This document shows, piece after piece, positions 44,572-53,377 of a stretch of DNA of 64,000 bases. The position numbers were made by a program, and so were the translations under genes. The stretch covers positions 62,001 through 126,000 of the forward strand of contig JAAFJG010000001.1 in assembly GCA_013298075.1 (NCBI GenBank), given 5' to 3'. The stretch comes from Cytophagales bacterium. Its GTDB lineage: Bacteria > Bacteroidota > Bacteroidia > Cytophagales > Microscillaceae. Within the stretch, counting starts at the first letter, position 1. Each line of letters starts with the position of its first letter. The notes under the pieces are model-generated. The model did not search any database. It had not been told where the DNA came from and was given only the letters and a program-made list of their open reading frames with translations.

Positions 44572-44654
44572 TTCCCTCACCACTGGGGAGGGTTAGGGTG
44601 GGGCTTTTTAGCAAAAATTATGCCCCACCCCAGCCCTCCCCAAAGGTGAGGGAG
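44572..44654. repeat. GC-rich inverted repeat of family R1, 83 bp, hairpin-forming
   Basis: Arms 44572-44604 and 44622-44654 (33 bp, 28 identical) share TTCCCTCACC, GGGGAGGG and GGGTGGGGC. The arms match those of the element at 1620-1837 but enclose only 17 bp. It lies 24 bp after the glyS stop, so it may also end glyS transcripts. Confidence 0.8.
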
Positions 44655-44717
44655 TTTTTTAGTTCCTAATTAAAAATCTACGTTAGGTTTTTTCAATCAC
44701 TTTTAACAAATATAAAA

Positions 44718-45890
44718 ATGCAATACGATTTTATTTTGAATGGCGGAGGAGCAGCAGGTTTGAGTTTGGCGATGTATATGAATGAACATATTTTTTTCAA
44801 AGATAAAAAAATTTTGATTATTGAATCAGAAAAAAAAGATAAAAATGATAAAACTTTTTCTTTTTGGACAAATGAAAAAAGTTTTTTTGAAGATATTATC
44901 GACAAACGATGGAAAAAAATTGCTTTTTTACACCCAATATTTGAAAAAATAATCGATACTTCTCCCTATATTTATAAAACGATTAAAGCAATAATTTTTT
45001 ATGAATATTGCAAAAAAAAACTAAGCGAAAATAAAAATATAACGTTTCTGAACGCAAAATCAACAGAATGGGCAAGCACACACACGAATGCATGGGTAAA
45101 AACTGATAAAGGAATTTTTGAATCACAATGGTTATTTAATAGCGTTCCTGAAAAAAAATCTATCCAAAAAAAATCATATCATTATTATTTACAACATTTT
45201 AAAGGTTGGATAATCAACACCAAAAAAGATGTTTTTGACGAGGAAACAGCCACTTTTATGGATTTTAGATTGACCCAAAAAAAAGGTGAAACGTCTTTTA
45301 TGTATTTATTGCCCACTTCAAAAAATCAAAGTTTGGTGGAATATACTATTTTTGGGCGAGAAATATTCACACAAGAAACGTATGATTCTGAACTCAAAAA
45401 TTATATGCAAAATTTTTTACATCTCCAAGAAAATGAATATGAAATCAAAGAAACAGAATTTGGCGTAATTCCTATGTTTGATGAACCTTTTATACAGAAA
45501 AAAAGTAGTTTTGTGATGAATATTGGCGCAGCAGGCGGAGCAACCAAAGCCTCGACAGGTTATACATTTCATAATATTCAGAAAGAAAGTAAAAAAATTA
45601 TAGATAATTTAATTCAAAATGGTACACCTTTTTATGCAAATAATGTATTCAAAAAAAGGTTTAATTTGTATGATAGTATGTTGTTGGAAGTAATGCAAAG
45701 TGAACAATTAAACGGAGCAGATATTTTTAAAATAATGTTTGAAAAACATTCAACTGACAAAATTTTTCGTTTTTTGGATAATGAAAGTAATTTTTTAGAA
45801 GAATTACAGATTATGACTTCTGTGCCACCTTTTCCGTTTGTGAAAGCATTTTTTAATCTAATAAACAAAGGATATTTCTTTCAAAAATAA
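44718..45890 (+). CDS. Lycopene cyclase family FAD protein (CrtY-like)
   Basis: The 390-residue protein opens with the dinucleotide-binding motif DFILNGGGAAGLSLAMYM, followed by FSFWTNE near residue 51. In the second half it reads ETEFGVIPMFDEP and NIGAAGGATKASTGYTFHNIQ, the usual CrtY/lycopene-cyclase flavoprotein signature. By family knowledge it would make beta- or monocyclic carotenoids from lycopene. No other carotenoid gene (crtB, crtI) is visible. The next gene starts 11 bp downstream and is likely co-transcribed. Confidence 0.87.
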   Translation: MQYDFILNGGGAAGLSLAMYMNEHIFFKDKKILIIESEKKDKNDKTFSFWTNEKSFFEDIIDKRWKKIAFLHPIFEKIIDTSPYIYKTIKAIIFYEYCKKKLSENKNITFLNAKSTEWASTHTNAWVKTDKGIFESQWLFNSVPEKKSIQKKSYHYYLQHFKGWIINTKKDVFDEETATFMDFRLTQKKGETSFMYLLPTSKNQSLVEYTIFGREIFTQETYDSELKNYMQNFLHLQENEYEIKETEFGVIPMFDEPFIQKKSSFVMNIGAAGGATKASTGYTFHNIQKESKKIIDNLIQNGTPFYANNVFKKRFNLYDSMLLEVMQSEQLNGADIFKIMFEKHSTDKIFRFLDNESNFLEELQIMTSVPPFPFVKAFFNLINKGYFFQK

Positions 45891-45901
45891 AAATTTCAAC
45901 A

Positions 45902-47128
45902 ATGTTAAATCATATAAAATTTTATTTTTTGTATTTTTTTTGTCTTATTATTTTGTTTCAAAGTTGTAAAACACCAAAAACAGAAGAAAATATCGTTAAA
46001 AATAATTGGACAAATGCTCAAAAAAATCAATTAGAAATCATCAAAAAAAATTATTTAAACGATTTATTTTTTGATAAAAAAGAATGTTTGTGGGAGAAAG
46101 CAATTTTTCATCAAGGCATCGAAAAAAATACTTTTATTACTATTCCTATTCTCAAAAATAAAAAATTAGTGAATTTTTTTTGGAGTATTGATGAATATTT
46201 AGTTTTTTATATTGATGATAAAAATATAATTTATAAACAAGAAAGCGTAATGTTTGTGTCAGATAAAAAATATTTTAAACGATATGAAAATCTTTTTTTA
46301 TCCGCACTCACCCAACCACAACAAATTATAGGAGATTATACAGGTTTTTTTCTTACTTTTGATTTATTTTCAAAACAAAAAATTGGGCATAAATATTTTA
46401 ACGGAAAAATAATACAAAACATTGATTATCAAATAGATAACAATGAAATTTGGTTGATAAATGTGAATAATAAACTCGAAAAACAATACATTGCTTTTCT
46501 GCAAACATCTGTTTTTTTTGAGAATATATATGAAGATAATTTTTCTGTGGGCGAATGTTTGTATACGTATTTGAAAAATTTTAGAGAAGATAGCACCGCC
46601 AAAACGCATCAACTGATTTTATATTTATACGAACCTGCTCCCAATAGCAGCATTGGTTATTTTTTTATGAAAATTGGACATATTTATATTGCTTTAGAAC
46701 AAACTTTGGAAGATAATACTTTGATTCGAAGAAGTATAGGTTTTTGGCCTTCTGAAATTGTTCACCCTTTTTATACGATTACGCCTTCGCTGATTGAAAG
46801 AGAAGATTGGCAAAAATTTACAATTAAAATAAATATTCCACTTTCCAAAGAAAATTTTATAAAATTAAAAAATAACATCATCAAAGACAATAATCCACTG
46901 CCGATATACGATTTAGAAAAATTTAATTGCATAGATTGGATTAGATTTACGCTCAAAAAAATTGATATTTCTTTGCCCGAATCTCGAATTTCTTGGGGTT
47001 TTGGGAGTGCGAGTGCGACAGGAAATTTAGGTTATCAACTTCGAAAAAAATACATTCAAAAACAATTACCCAAAAATTGGGATATACAATTTGCTCATTT
47101 TGGTTTTTTAACTGATAATTTACATTAA
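45902..47128 (+). CDS. Lipoprotein with circularly permuted papain-like (NlpC/P60- or LRAT-like) domain
   Basis: The 408-residue product has a lipoprotein signal with lipobox LFQSC. A possible catalytic histidine lies in KIGHIYIALEQ and a possible catalytic cysteine in EKFNCIDWIRF, near the C-terminus. The His-before-Cys order is the permuted papain-like arrangement. GHxxIAL followed by NCxDW is a recurring pair in such Bacteroidetes proteins. A peptidase, amidase or acyltransferase activity on the cell envelope is possible but not shown. It follows the lycopene cyclase-like gene with 11 bp. Confidence 0.65.
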   Translation: MLNHIKFYFLYFFCLIILFQSCKTPKTEENIVKNNWTNAQKNQLEIIKKNYLNDLFFDKKECLWEKAIFHQGIEKNTFITIPILKNKKLVNFFWSIDEYLVFYIDDKNIIYKQESVMFVSDKKYFKRYENLFLSALTQPQQIIGDYTGFFLTFDLFSKQKIGHKYFNGKIIQNIDYQIDNNEIWLINVNNKLEKQYIAFLQTSVFFENIYEDNFSVGECLYTYLKNFREDSTAKTHQLILYLYEPAPNSSIGYFFMKIGHIYIALEQTLEDNTLIRRSIGFWPSEIVHPFYTITPSLIEREDWQKFTIKINIPLSKENFIKLKNNIIKDNNPLPIYDLEKFNCIDWIRFTLKKIDISLPESRISWGFGSASATGNLGYQLRKKYIQKQLPKNWDIQFAHFGFLTDNLH

Positions 47129-47205
47129 AAAATGAAAGATTAGCAACTAAATCGATACAAATAACGTTACATATACATTACAAGAAAAAAAATTCTGATT
47201 TTAAA

Positions 47206-48372
47206 ATGAAAAAAATAATCGTATTAGTAATTGCTTCTTTTATGACGTTGCAATTAGTACACGCACAAATGAAATTCGAAGAAGGAAAATGGGACGAGGT
47301 AGTCGCAAAAGCAAAAAAAACTAAAAAATATATTTTTGTTGATGCCTATGCAGAATGGTGCGGACCTTGCAAAACAATGGCAAAAAGTGTGTTTACAGAT
47401 GCCAAAGTAGGCGAGTTTTTCAACCAAAAATATATCAACTACAAATTTGATATGGAAAAAGGAGAAGGACCTAAATTTGCAGGAAAATATGGCGTACAAG
47501 CCTATCCAACGCTTTTATTTTTCAATGAAAATGGTGAAATCGCCCATCGTGCAGTGGGTGGAAGAGATGCAAACGGATTTATTGAATTAGGAGAAAGTGC
47601 GTTAAATCCTGATAAACAAATCTTATCTTTGGAAAATAAATTTAAAAAAGGTGAAAAATCAAAAGAATTTATGAAAAAATATTTTGATGCCTTACAAGAA
47701 GCAGGAGATGAAGCAAAAATCCCTGAAATTGCTGAAAAATTTTTAGCAGGAATCCCTGAAAAAAAATGGATTGAGGAAGAAAATTCAGAATATTTATTCC
47801 ACGCATCAAAGAAAAATGCGAAAATTTTACCATTGATTATGACTAATCGTGATAAAATAATGAAATGGAACATGGGCGCAAATCGTTATAATACCATTTT
47901 ATTTAATTCAATTTTAGAAGAATTAAGTCCAATTTTTCAAGCAAAAGACAATGCAAAATATGCGAGTTTAAAAGAAAGTAATCTTAAAAAATTTGGTGCG
48001 AATGATGGCAAAAAAACAAATGCAAAATTAGATGTTTTGCACGCTCGATATGTAGAAGGAAAAGGTTTTGAGGAAAAATTAGATATTTATGCCAATCAAT
48101 ATTGTGATGATTGGGTCGAATTGATTGATTTTTCGAATATGTATGGACAAGGAGAAGATAAAACGGTCTTAGAAAAAGCACTTAAATTCTCAGAAAAAGC
48201 AGAAAAACTTGACCAAAACCCTACTACTTTATATGCAACGGCTATGCTTTTGAAAAGATTAGATAACAAACCAAAAGCACGTGAAAAAGCAAAAAAAGGA
48301 TTAGAAATAGCCAAAAAAACTAAACATAATTTAGAAAAAAGTTTAGAAATTTTATTGACTGAATTAAAATAA
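47206..48372 (+). CDS. Secreted thioredoxin-domain protein
   Basis: The 388-residue protein has a signal peptide (MKKIIVLVIASFMTLQLVHA). A thioredoxin fold follows with the active site WCGPC (Cys52, Cys55), AYAEWCGPCKTMAKSVF, and the cis-proline YPTLLFF. The ~240 residues after it are helical and repeat-like (TPR-like: NPTTLYATAMLLKRLDNKPK). Such periplasmic proteins reduce disulfides or act as thiol chaperones. A strong bidirectional terminator follows. Confidence 0.87.
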   Translation: MKKIIVLVIASFMTLQLVHAQMKFEEGKWDEVVAKAKKTKKYIFVDAYAEWCGPCKTMAKSVFTDAKVGEFFNQKYINYKFDMEKGEGPKFAGKYGVQAYPTLLFFNENGEIAHRAVGGRDANGFIELGESALNPDKQILSLENKFKKGEKSKEFMKKYFDALQEAGDEAKIPEIAEKFLAGIPEKKWIEEENSEYLFHASKKNAKILPLIMTNRDKIMKWNMGANRYNTILFNSILEELSPIFQAKDNAKYASLKESNLKKFGANDGKKTNAKLDVLHARYVEGKGFEEKLDIYANQYCDDWVELIDFSNMYGQGEDKTVLEKALKFSEKAEKLDQNPTTLYATAMLLKRLDNKPKAREKAKKGLEIAKKTKHNLEKSLEILLTELK

Positions 48373-48405
48373 AAGTAGGTTTTTAAATTATTTTTTATAA
48401 AAATA

Positions 48406-48447
48406 TTCCCACAAATATAGATTTTTTATAGGCTATATTTGTGGGAA
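48406..48447. terminator. Bidirectional terminator between the thioredoxin-like gene and proC
   Basis: Perfect 15-bp arms (TTCCCACAAATATAG and its complement) with a 12-nt loop, and T-rich flanks on both sides of the convergent genes. Confidence 0.9.
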
Positions 48448-48454
48448 TTTTATT

Positions 48455-49255
48455 TTATTTCCCTAATTCAATCGCTCTTTTAAGTGCTTGTTGCAAACCA
48501 TTGCCGATTTTTTCTTCTAATAAATTAGTATTAAAATCTTTTAAAGCCGCTTCAGTTGTTCCGCCTTTCGAGGCAACTTTTGAAATCCATTCTTCACAAG
48601 AAAATGTATTATTGTTGAATAAATGAACTGCTCCCATAAAAGTTTGCTCAACTAACATTTCAGATTGCGTTTCTGTAAATCCCATTGCCATCGCAGATTT
48701 CATCATGGCTTTCATAAAATAAAAAATATAGGCAGGACCACTTCCCGAAACCGCCGTTACAGCATCTAACATTTCTTCTTTTTCAAAAAATAAAGTTTTT
48801 CCTGTAGTATTTAATAAATTTTGAACGCTAAAAATTTCTTCTCTATTCACCGAAATATCAGCCGTAAAACCAGTCATTCCCATACTAATTTGAGCAGGTA
48901 AATTGGGCATTGCTCTCACAATTTTTTGCGTAGGCAAGCGTTTTTTAATGCCGTCAATCGTTACTCCCGCCATAATTGATAAAATTAAATGCGAAGAATT
49001 TATCCAATTTTTAATATTATCGAACAATAAATGGCTATCTTGCGGTTTAACTGCTAAAATAATCAAATTCATTTCAGCAATTTCGTTGGTGGGCGTAAGC
49101 CAAATTTGTTGATAACCTTTTTGTTGTAACTGCTCTACTTTTTCGGATAAATGTTCGAGAATAAAAAGATTTTCTTTTTTGACAACTTTTTGTGCGATAA
49201 AACTATCTGCATAAGTTTGTCCCATATTTCCTGCTCCAATCAAAAGAATTTTCAT
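48455..49255 (-). CDS. proC: Pyrroline-5-carboxylate reductase
   Basis: ProC makes L-proline from 1-pyrroline-5-carboxylate with NAD(P)H. The 266-residue length is standard. The nucleotide-binding motif is LIGAGNMGQTYADSF, followed by ILAVKPQD, VRAMPNLPAQISMG, the P5CR signature around AVSGSGPAYIFYFMKAM, and VASKGGTTEAALKDF. The start is the ATG at 49253-49255. It is convergent with the thioredoxin-like gene. Confidence 0.96.
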   Translation of the reverse strand: MKILLIGAGNMGQTYADSFIAQKVVKKENLFILEHLSEKVEQLQQKGYQQIWLTPTNEIAEMNLIILAVKPQDSHLLFDNIKNWINSSHLILSIMAGVTIDGIKKRLPTQKIVRAMPNLPAQISMGMTGFTADISVNREEIFSVQNLLNTTGKTLFFEKEEMLDAVTAVSGSGPAYIFYFMKAMMKSAMAMGFTETQSEMLVEQTFMGAVHLFNNNTFSCEEWISKVASKGGTTEAALKDFNTNLLEEKIGNGLQQALKRAIELGK

Positions 49256-49410
49256 AAATAATGTTGTTTTAAAATGTTTATAATTTTTTTTTATGATGAT
49301 ATTTATTAAACAAAAAAATATAGTTTTTAGGAAGTGATGTCATCACTAATTTTATTCTATGTATGAATAGAAATGGCATTTATGTCATTTATTGTGAAAA
49401 TATAGAAATT

Positions 49411-49475
49411 TTGGCTAAAGCCAACAATTGAATTTTTTATTATCCTCCAGATAAATCTGGAGGCAATTCAAAAAA
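49411..49475. repeat. REP-like repeat of family R4 (best-preserved copy)
   Basis: It contains two palindromes: TTGGCTAAAGCCAA at 49411-49424 and CCTCCAGATAAATCTGGAGG at 49444-49463, then CAATTCAAAA. An inverted copy lies at 59269-59355 and a decayed one at 2060-2145. It lies in the 276-bp gap between proC and the helicase gene. Confidence 0.8.
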
Positions 49476-49531
49476 TAAATCTCAATAAAATATTTTTTAT
49501 TTTTCGAATAAAATTCCTAATAATCAAAATA

Positions 49532-52500
49532 CTACCTAATCACCAACCAAGTCAATAATTCAAAATGTTTTTCGTTTCCTATTTCTTGTTCTGCCACTAC
49601 TTTTTTGTTGATTCCAAAAAGATTTTGTTGATTAGTTTCTGTTGCTTTTCCACGTATTGCTTGCATCGCAGATAGAATCAATCGATCATATAAATTCATA
49701 TCAGTTCCATTTTTTGTATCTTCATTAAATACATTACAAAGTTCTGGAATAGGATTTTTGTGAGGGCTGGCAATTTGTCTAAAAAGCGTTAATATTTTTT
49801 TAGGTTCTGTATAAGTGTGTTTTATTTCGCCATCTGCATTAATCCAAATCAAAAAAATATTTTTCAAAGGATTAAGATGTTGCGTTTTTTCTGCATTTTC
49901 TTTTTGTAAAAAACAAAATATAACGCCATTTTTAATATCTTTATTCGCTAATTTTTCAAAATTAGGTATTAAATTTTTGTACTCTCCCGCAGGCGAAGGC
50001 ACGATGCTATACAATCCATTCGCACTATTTTTGAAGGAATCATCTTTTAAAAATGATTTTAATTCCTCAAAAAATTCATCCATAGAAAACTCATTGAAGT
50101 TAATGCCATTGTCCACTTCTTCCAAATCCAAAGGTCTTTCTTTCAATTTTTTAAGTTGTTCGGCTCTATAATTCAATTCATTTTTTTCTTGAGTTTCGGC
50201 TTCTTCGATTGCTTTGGTATCCAAAATATTATCATCAGCCGTTGCTATCACATCAACCAAAGCCATTCTTGCTTTTACTCTTATTTCGAGATTGAGATAA
50301 ATATCGAGGTCAGCAGTAGGCCAGAAATTAAGCATTTGAATTTGTTTATTTTTGCTTCCTAATCTATCAATACGCCCAAAACGTTGTATCAAACGCACAG
50401 GATTCCAATGAATATCATAATTGATAACAAAATCACAATCTTGCAAATTTTGTCCTTCTGAAATACAATCGGTGGCGATTAAAATATCAATTTCAACGTC
50501 TTGTGGCATATTTTTCATCAAATTTCTATTTTTAGAAATAGGCGAAAAGTTAATCAATAAATCATTAAAAAGTGTCGAAATATTTTGCGAACTTTGTATA
50601 TTTGTTTGATTTTGGCGACTTCCTGTTACCAAAGCCGAATACATATTGAGTTCTTTTTTTGCCCAATCAGCAATATTTTCGTACAAATATAAAGCCGTAT
50701 CTGCATAAGCCGTAAAAATCAATATTTTTTTATTGCCTTTATTGATTGGATTTTTGATTTTATTTTGAATAGCTTCTTTCAAAATAGACAATTTTTTATC
50801 TCGTTTTGGAGTTATAGGTTTGGCAGTTTCTGAAACCGCCTCTAATTTTTCTTTGTCTGTATTCAAATCTATTAACCATTGATCAACGTCAATATGTTTC
50901 AAATTATAATGTAGTTTTTTGCCAACTAATTCATTAAACTCACTTATTTCTTCATCTTCATTATTTTCATTCAAAGAATCGGGTAAATCATTTTGTTCAA
51001 TTTCGACTTCCTTTTCTTTATTGATTTGAAAAATTTTAATTTTATCTTCCAATTTTTTAATTTTATCAATCGTAGAAGTTAAAGTTTTGGTAAAAGCAAA
51101 AATAGAACTTTCTAACCTTTTCAAAAAACCAACTTTCATCATACCAATCAAATATTTTTCTCGGTCTGCTTGATTAAAATTATCTTGATTCCCTTTTTTA
51201 TTGGTATTATTTTGTTTTTTTTCTTCCTTTTTTGCTTGTTTTTCTTCGTCTGTTGGTAAATTATATTTTTCTCTAAATTCATTATACACATAACGCGAAG
51301 GATTAAAAAGTACCAAATTATATTCTGATATTTTTTGATTGATAGCAGCAAAAGTAGGAAATAAATTTTGAATATCAATTTCAGGGCTTTGATTCATATT
51401 CAAAAGCCTTTCAGGAAAACTAATCGATTCAGTATCTTCATAATTACTTTTGATTTGTTGGCGAGAGCGTGCAATGGTTAATTCACTCAAAAGCGTAAAA
51501 AAATCTACGCCCAAAACATCAAAAAGTTGAGAGGATTTTTGGTTTGTATTGATAGTTGGGTCAGCCCAAGCCGTAAAGTTACGTTGTGCTTCTTTGAGCA
51601 AATTGCCGATGTGTGGAATACCCAAATTGTCTTTAAACGCATTGTCTTGTCCCTCTGTAATAAAATATAATTGATTGCGTAAATCTTTCAAAGTCGTATT
51701 GACGGGCGTAGCAGAAAGTAATAAAACTTTTGTTTTGATGCCTGTTTTGATGATTTCTTTCATCAATTTACCATAACGACTGATTCTTTTTTCTGTTGAT
51801 TTGCCTGTATTTCTAAAATTATGGCTTTCATCAATCACGACCAAACCATAATTTCCCCAATTCACATTATTCAATTCCATTCCTTGCGAATTTGTGCCTT
51901 GTGTGCGTGTGAGGTCTGTATGGGCGAATACGTCATAACTAAATCTATCGTCTTTCAAAATATTTCTATCGTCATTTTGCGTATAAATCAACCAGTTTTG
52001 CTCCAATTTTTTGGGACAAAGCACCATTACACGATTGTTTTGTAACTCAAAATATTTGATAACCGCCAACGCCTCAAATGTTTTTCCCAAACCTACGCTA
52101 TCGGCAATGATACAACCATTATAAACTCGTATTTTATCAATCGCAAGTTTTACGCCTTCCGACTGAAAATGATATAATTTTTCCCATATTTTAGTTTGTT
52201 TTAAACCTATTTTTTCGCTAATGCTTTCAATTTCTTCACTTCCTTTGAGTTTTTGGCTAAAAATATGATATAAAGTTTTGAAATAAATATATTCGGGACT
52301 TTTATCGGTATAAATTTCTTCTAAATATTTTAAAACGTCTTCTTTTACATCTTCTATTTTTACGTCTTCTACGCCATTTTCCCAAATCGTATCAAACCAA
52401 TTTTTCAATGCTTTTATATCTCTATTATCATTGACAATCATATTGAGTTCTAAATTAGACTTTTGTTTGAGTCCCAAACCGCTGACCGTAAAATTTGAAC

Positions 52501-52936
52501 TTCCTGTAACTGCTTTGGCTGCTCCTTTGTCTTTGGGTTGGATATAATACATTTTTCCGTGCAAAAAATCAGGTTTTATCATCGATTTGATGGCTACTTT
52601 TTCTTTGAACCAATCATAACAATTTTTGGCTGTTTCTTTTTGTTTCAATACATTTACGAGCGTAATTGTATCATCTTTTTCTATTTTAAATGATTTGCTT
52701 TCATTTTTTTCGGGGTCTAAATTTCTCAAAAAACTGGGTTCTCCGAACAAAAAACGCACAGATTTTACGCTGTCTAATTTTTGTTTTAGACGTTCATACG
52801 CATAAATCGTAAAATAAGCAGAAACAATAGAAAGTTCTGAATCAGCCTCAATATTTTCGGTTAAAAAATCGGCTACACTTCCATTTTCTCTATTGTCTAA
52901 TAAAGAAGAAGGATTATCTTTGGGAGAATTTGGCAT
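49532..52936 (-). CDS. PLD-nuclease-like + SNF2/DEAD helicase, defence-associated
   Basis: The 1134-residue protein has an N-terminal phospholipase-D-like domain (HGKMYY with His126/Lys128, then TGSSNFTVSGLGL and an acidic NLELN). It carries only one HxK motif, so it would have to dimerise to be a PLD nuclease. A superfamily 2 helicase follows: Walker A DSVGLGKT (279-286), DESH (369-372), SAT (408-410), and the C-terminal motifs ILIATDCISEGQNLQ and RFGRIDRLGS. The order PLD then helicase is known from ATP-dependent restriction and DISARM-like systems, though the companion genes differ here. It is the last gene of the minus-strand cluster. Confidence 0.87.
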   Translation of the reverse strand: MPNSPKDNPSSLLDNRENGSVADFLTENIEADSELSIVSAYFTIYAYERLKQKLDSVKSVRFLFGEPSFLRNLDPEKNESKSFKIEKDDTITLVNVLKQKETAKNCYDWFKEKVAIKSMIKPDFLHGKMYYIQPKDKGAAKAVTGSSNFTVSGLGLKQKSNLELNMIVNDNRDIKALKNWFDTIWENGVEDVKIEDVKEDVLKYLEEIYTDKSPEYIYFKTLYHIFSQKLKGSEEIESISEKIGLKQTKIWEKLYHFQSEGVKLAIDKIRVYNGCIIADSVGLGKTFEALAVIKYFELQNNRVMVLCPKKLEQNWLIYTQNDDRNILKDDRFSYDVFAHTDLTRTQGTNSQGMELNNVNWGNYGLVVIDESHNFRNTGKSTEKRISRYGKLMKEIIKTGIKTKVLLLSATPVNTTLKDLRNQLYFITEGQDNAFKDNLGIPHIGNLLKEAQRNFTAWADPTINTNQKSSQLFDVLGVDFFTLLSELTIARSRQQIKSNYEDTESISFPERLLNMNQSPEIDIQNLFPTFAAINQKISEYNLVLFNPSRYVYNEFREKYNLPTDEEKQAKKEEKKQNNTNKKGNQDNFNQADREKYLIGMMKVGFLKRLESSIFAFTKTLTSTIDKIKKLEDKIKIFQINKEKEVEIEQNDLPDSLNENNEDEEISEFNELVGKKLHYNLKHIDVDQWLIDLNTDKEKLEAVSETAKPITPKRDKKLSILKEAIQNKIKNPINKGNKKILIFTAYADTALYLYENIADWAKKELNMYSALVTGSRQNQTNIQSSQNISTLFNDLLINFSPISKNRNLMKNMPQDVEIDILIATDCISEGQNLQDCDFVINYDIHWNPVRLIQRFGRIDRLGSKNKQIQMLNFWPTADLDIYLNLEIRVKARMALVDVIATADDNILDTKAIEEAETQEKNELNYRAEQLKKLKERPLDLEEVDNGINFNEFSMDEFFEELKSFLKDDSFKNSANGLYSIVPSPAGEYKNLIPNFEKLANKDIKNGVIFCFLQKENAEKTQHLNPLKNIFLIWINADGEIKHTYTEPKKILTLFRQIASPHKNPIPELCNVFNEDTKNGTDMNLYDRLILSAMQAIRGKATETNQQNLFGINKKVVAEQEIGNEKHFELLTWLVIR

Positions 52937-52993
52937 ATATATATAAAAGTTTTTTTTTGAGAGATTTTTTTTTGTTTTTAGAAAGATAAAATT

Positions 52994-53221
52994 TTAAGCC
53001 GTTATGTCTTCTTTTGAAATGGTTAAAATATGAATATCAGCAGCTTTTAAAATTTCATTCAAATCATTTAAGTATTTATTTTTAAGATGTTTTTCTTGGC
53101 GAATGGATAAATTATTATCGTTTTCACCCATATTTTTACACTGAGTAATTATTTTATCACAACCTGCTATCAAATCTAATAAATGATTGATAACACGATA
53201 AGGAATTTTTGATGCGTCCAT
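52994..53221 (-). CDS. Small hypothetical protein in the defence cluster
   Basis: From the ATG at 53219-53221 it encodes 75 residues, predicted helical and charged (RVINHLLDLIAGCDKIITQC, then SIRQEKHLKNKYLNDLNEIL). There is no recognised domain. It lies between the second ATPase gene and the helicase gene on the same strand, with 57 bp to the helicase, so it may be a regulatory or accessory subunit of that operon. Confidence 0.6.
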   Translation of the reverse strand: MDASKIPYRVINHLLDLIAGCDKIITQCKNMGENDNNLSIRQEKHLKNKYLNDLNEILKAADIHILTISKEDITA

Positions 53222-53377
53222 TTTTTTTATCAAAATTAATCATTTTAATTGTTAGATTTTTTATTTCTCTGATTCTTATTTTTTTAAGTAACGAATACGA
53301 AACGCTTTGATTGCTTAATTTATTTTATAATCCTATTTTTCAACCCGAATTTCTACAAATCATTAAAAAACTATATT

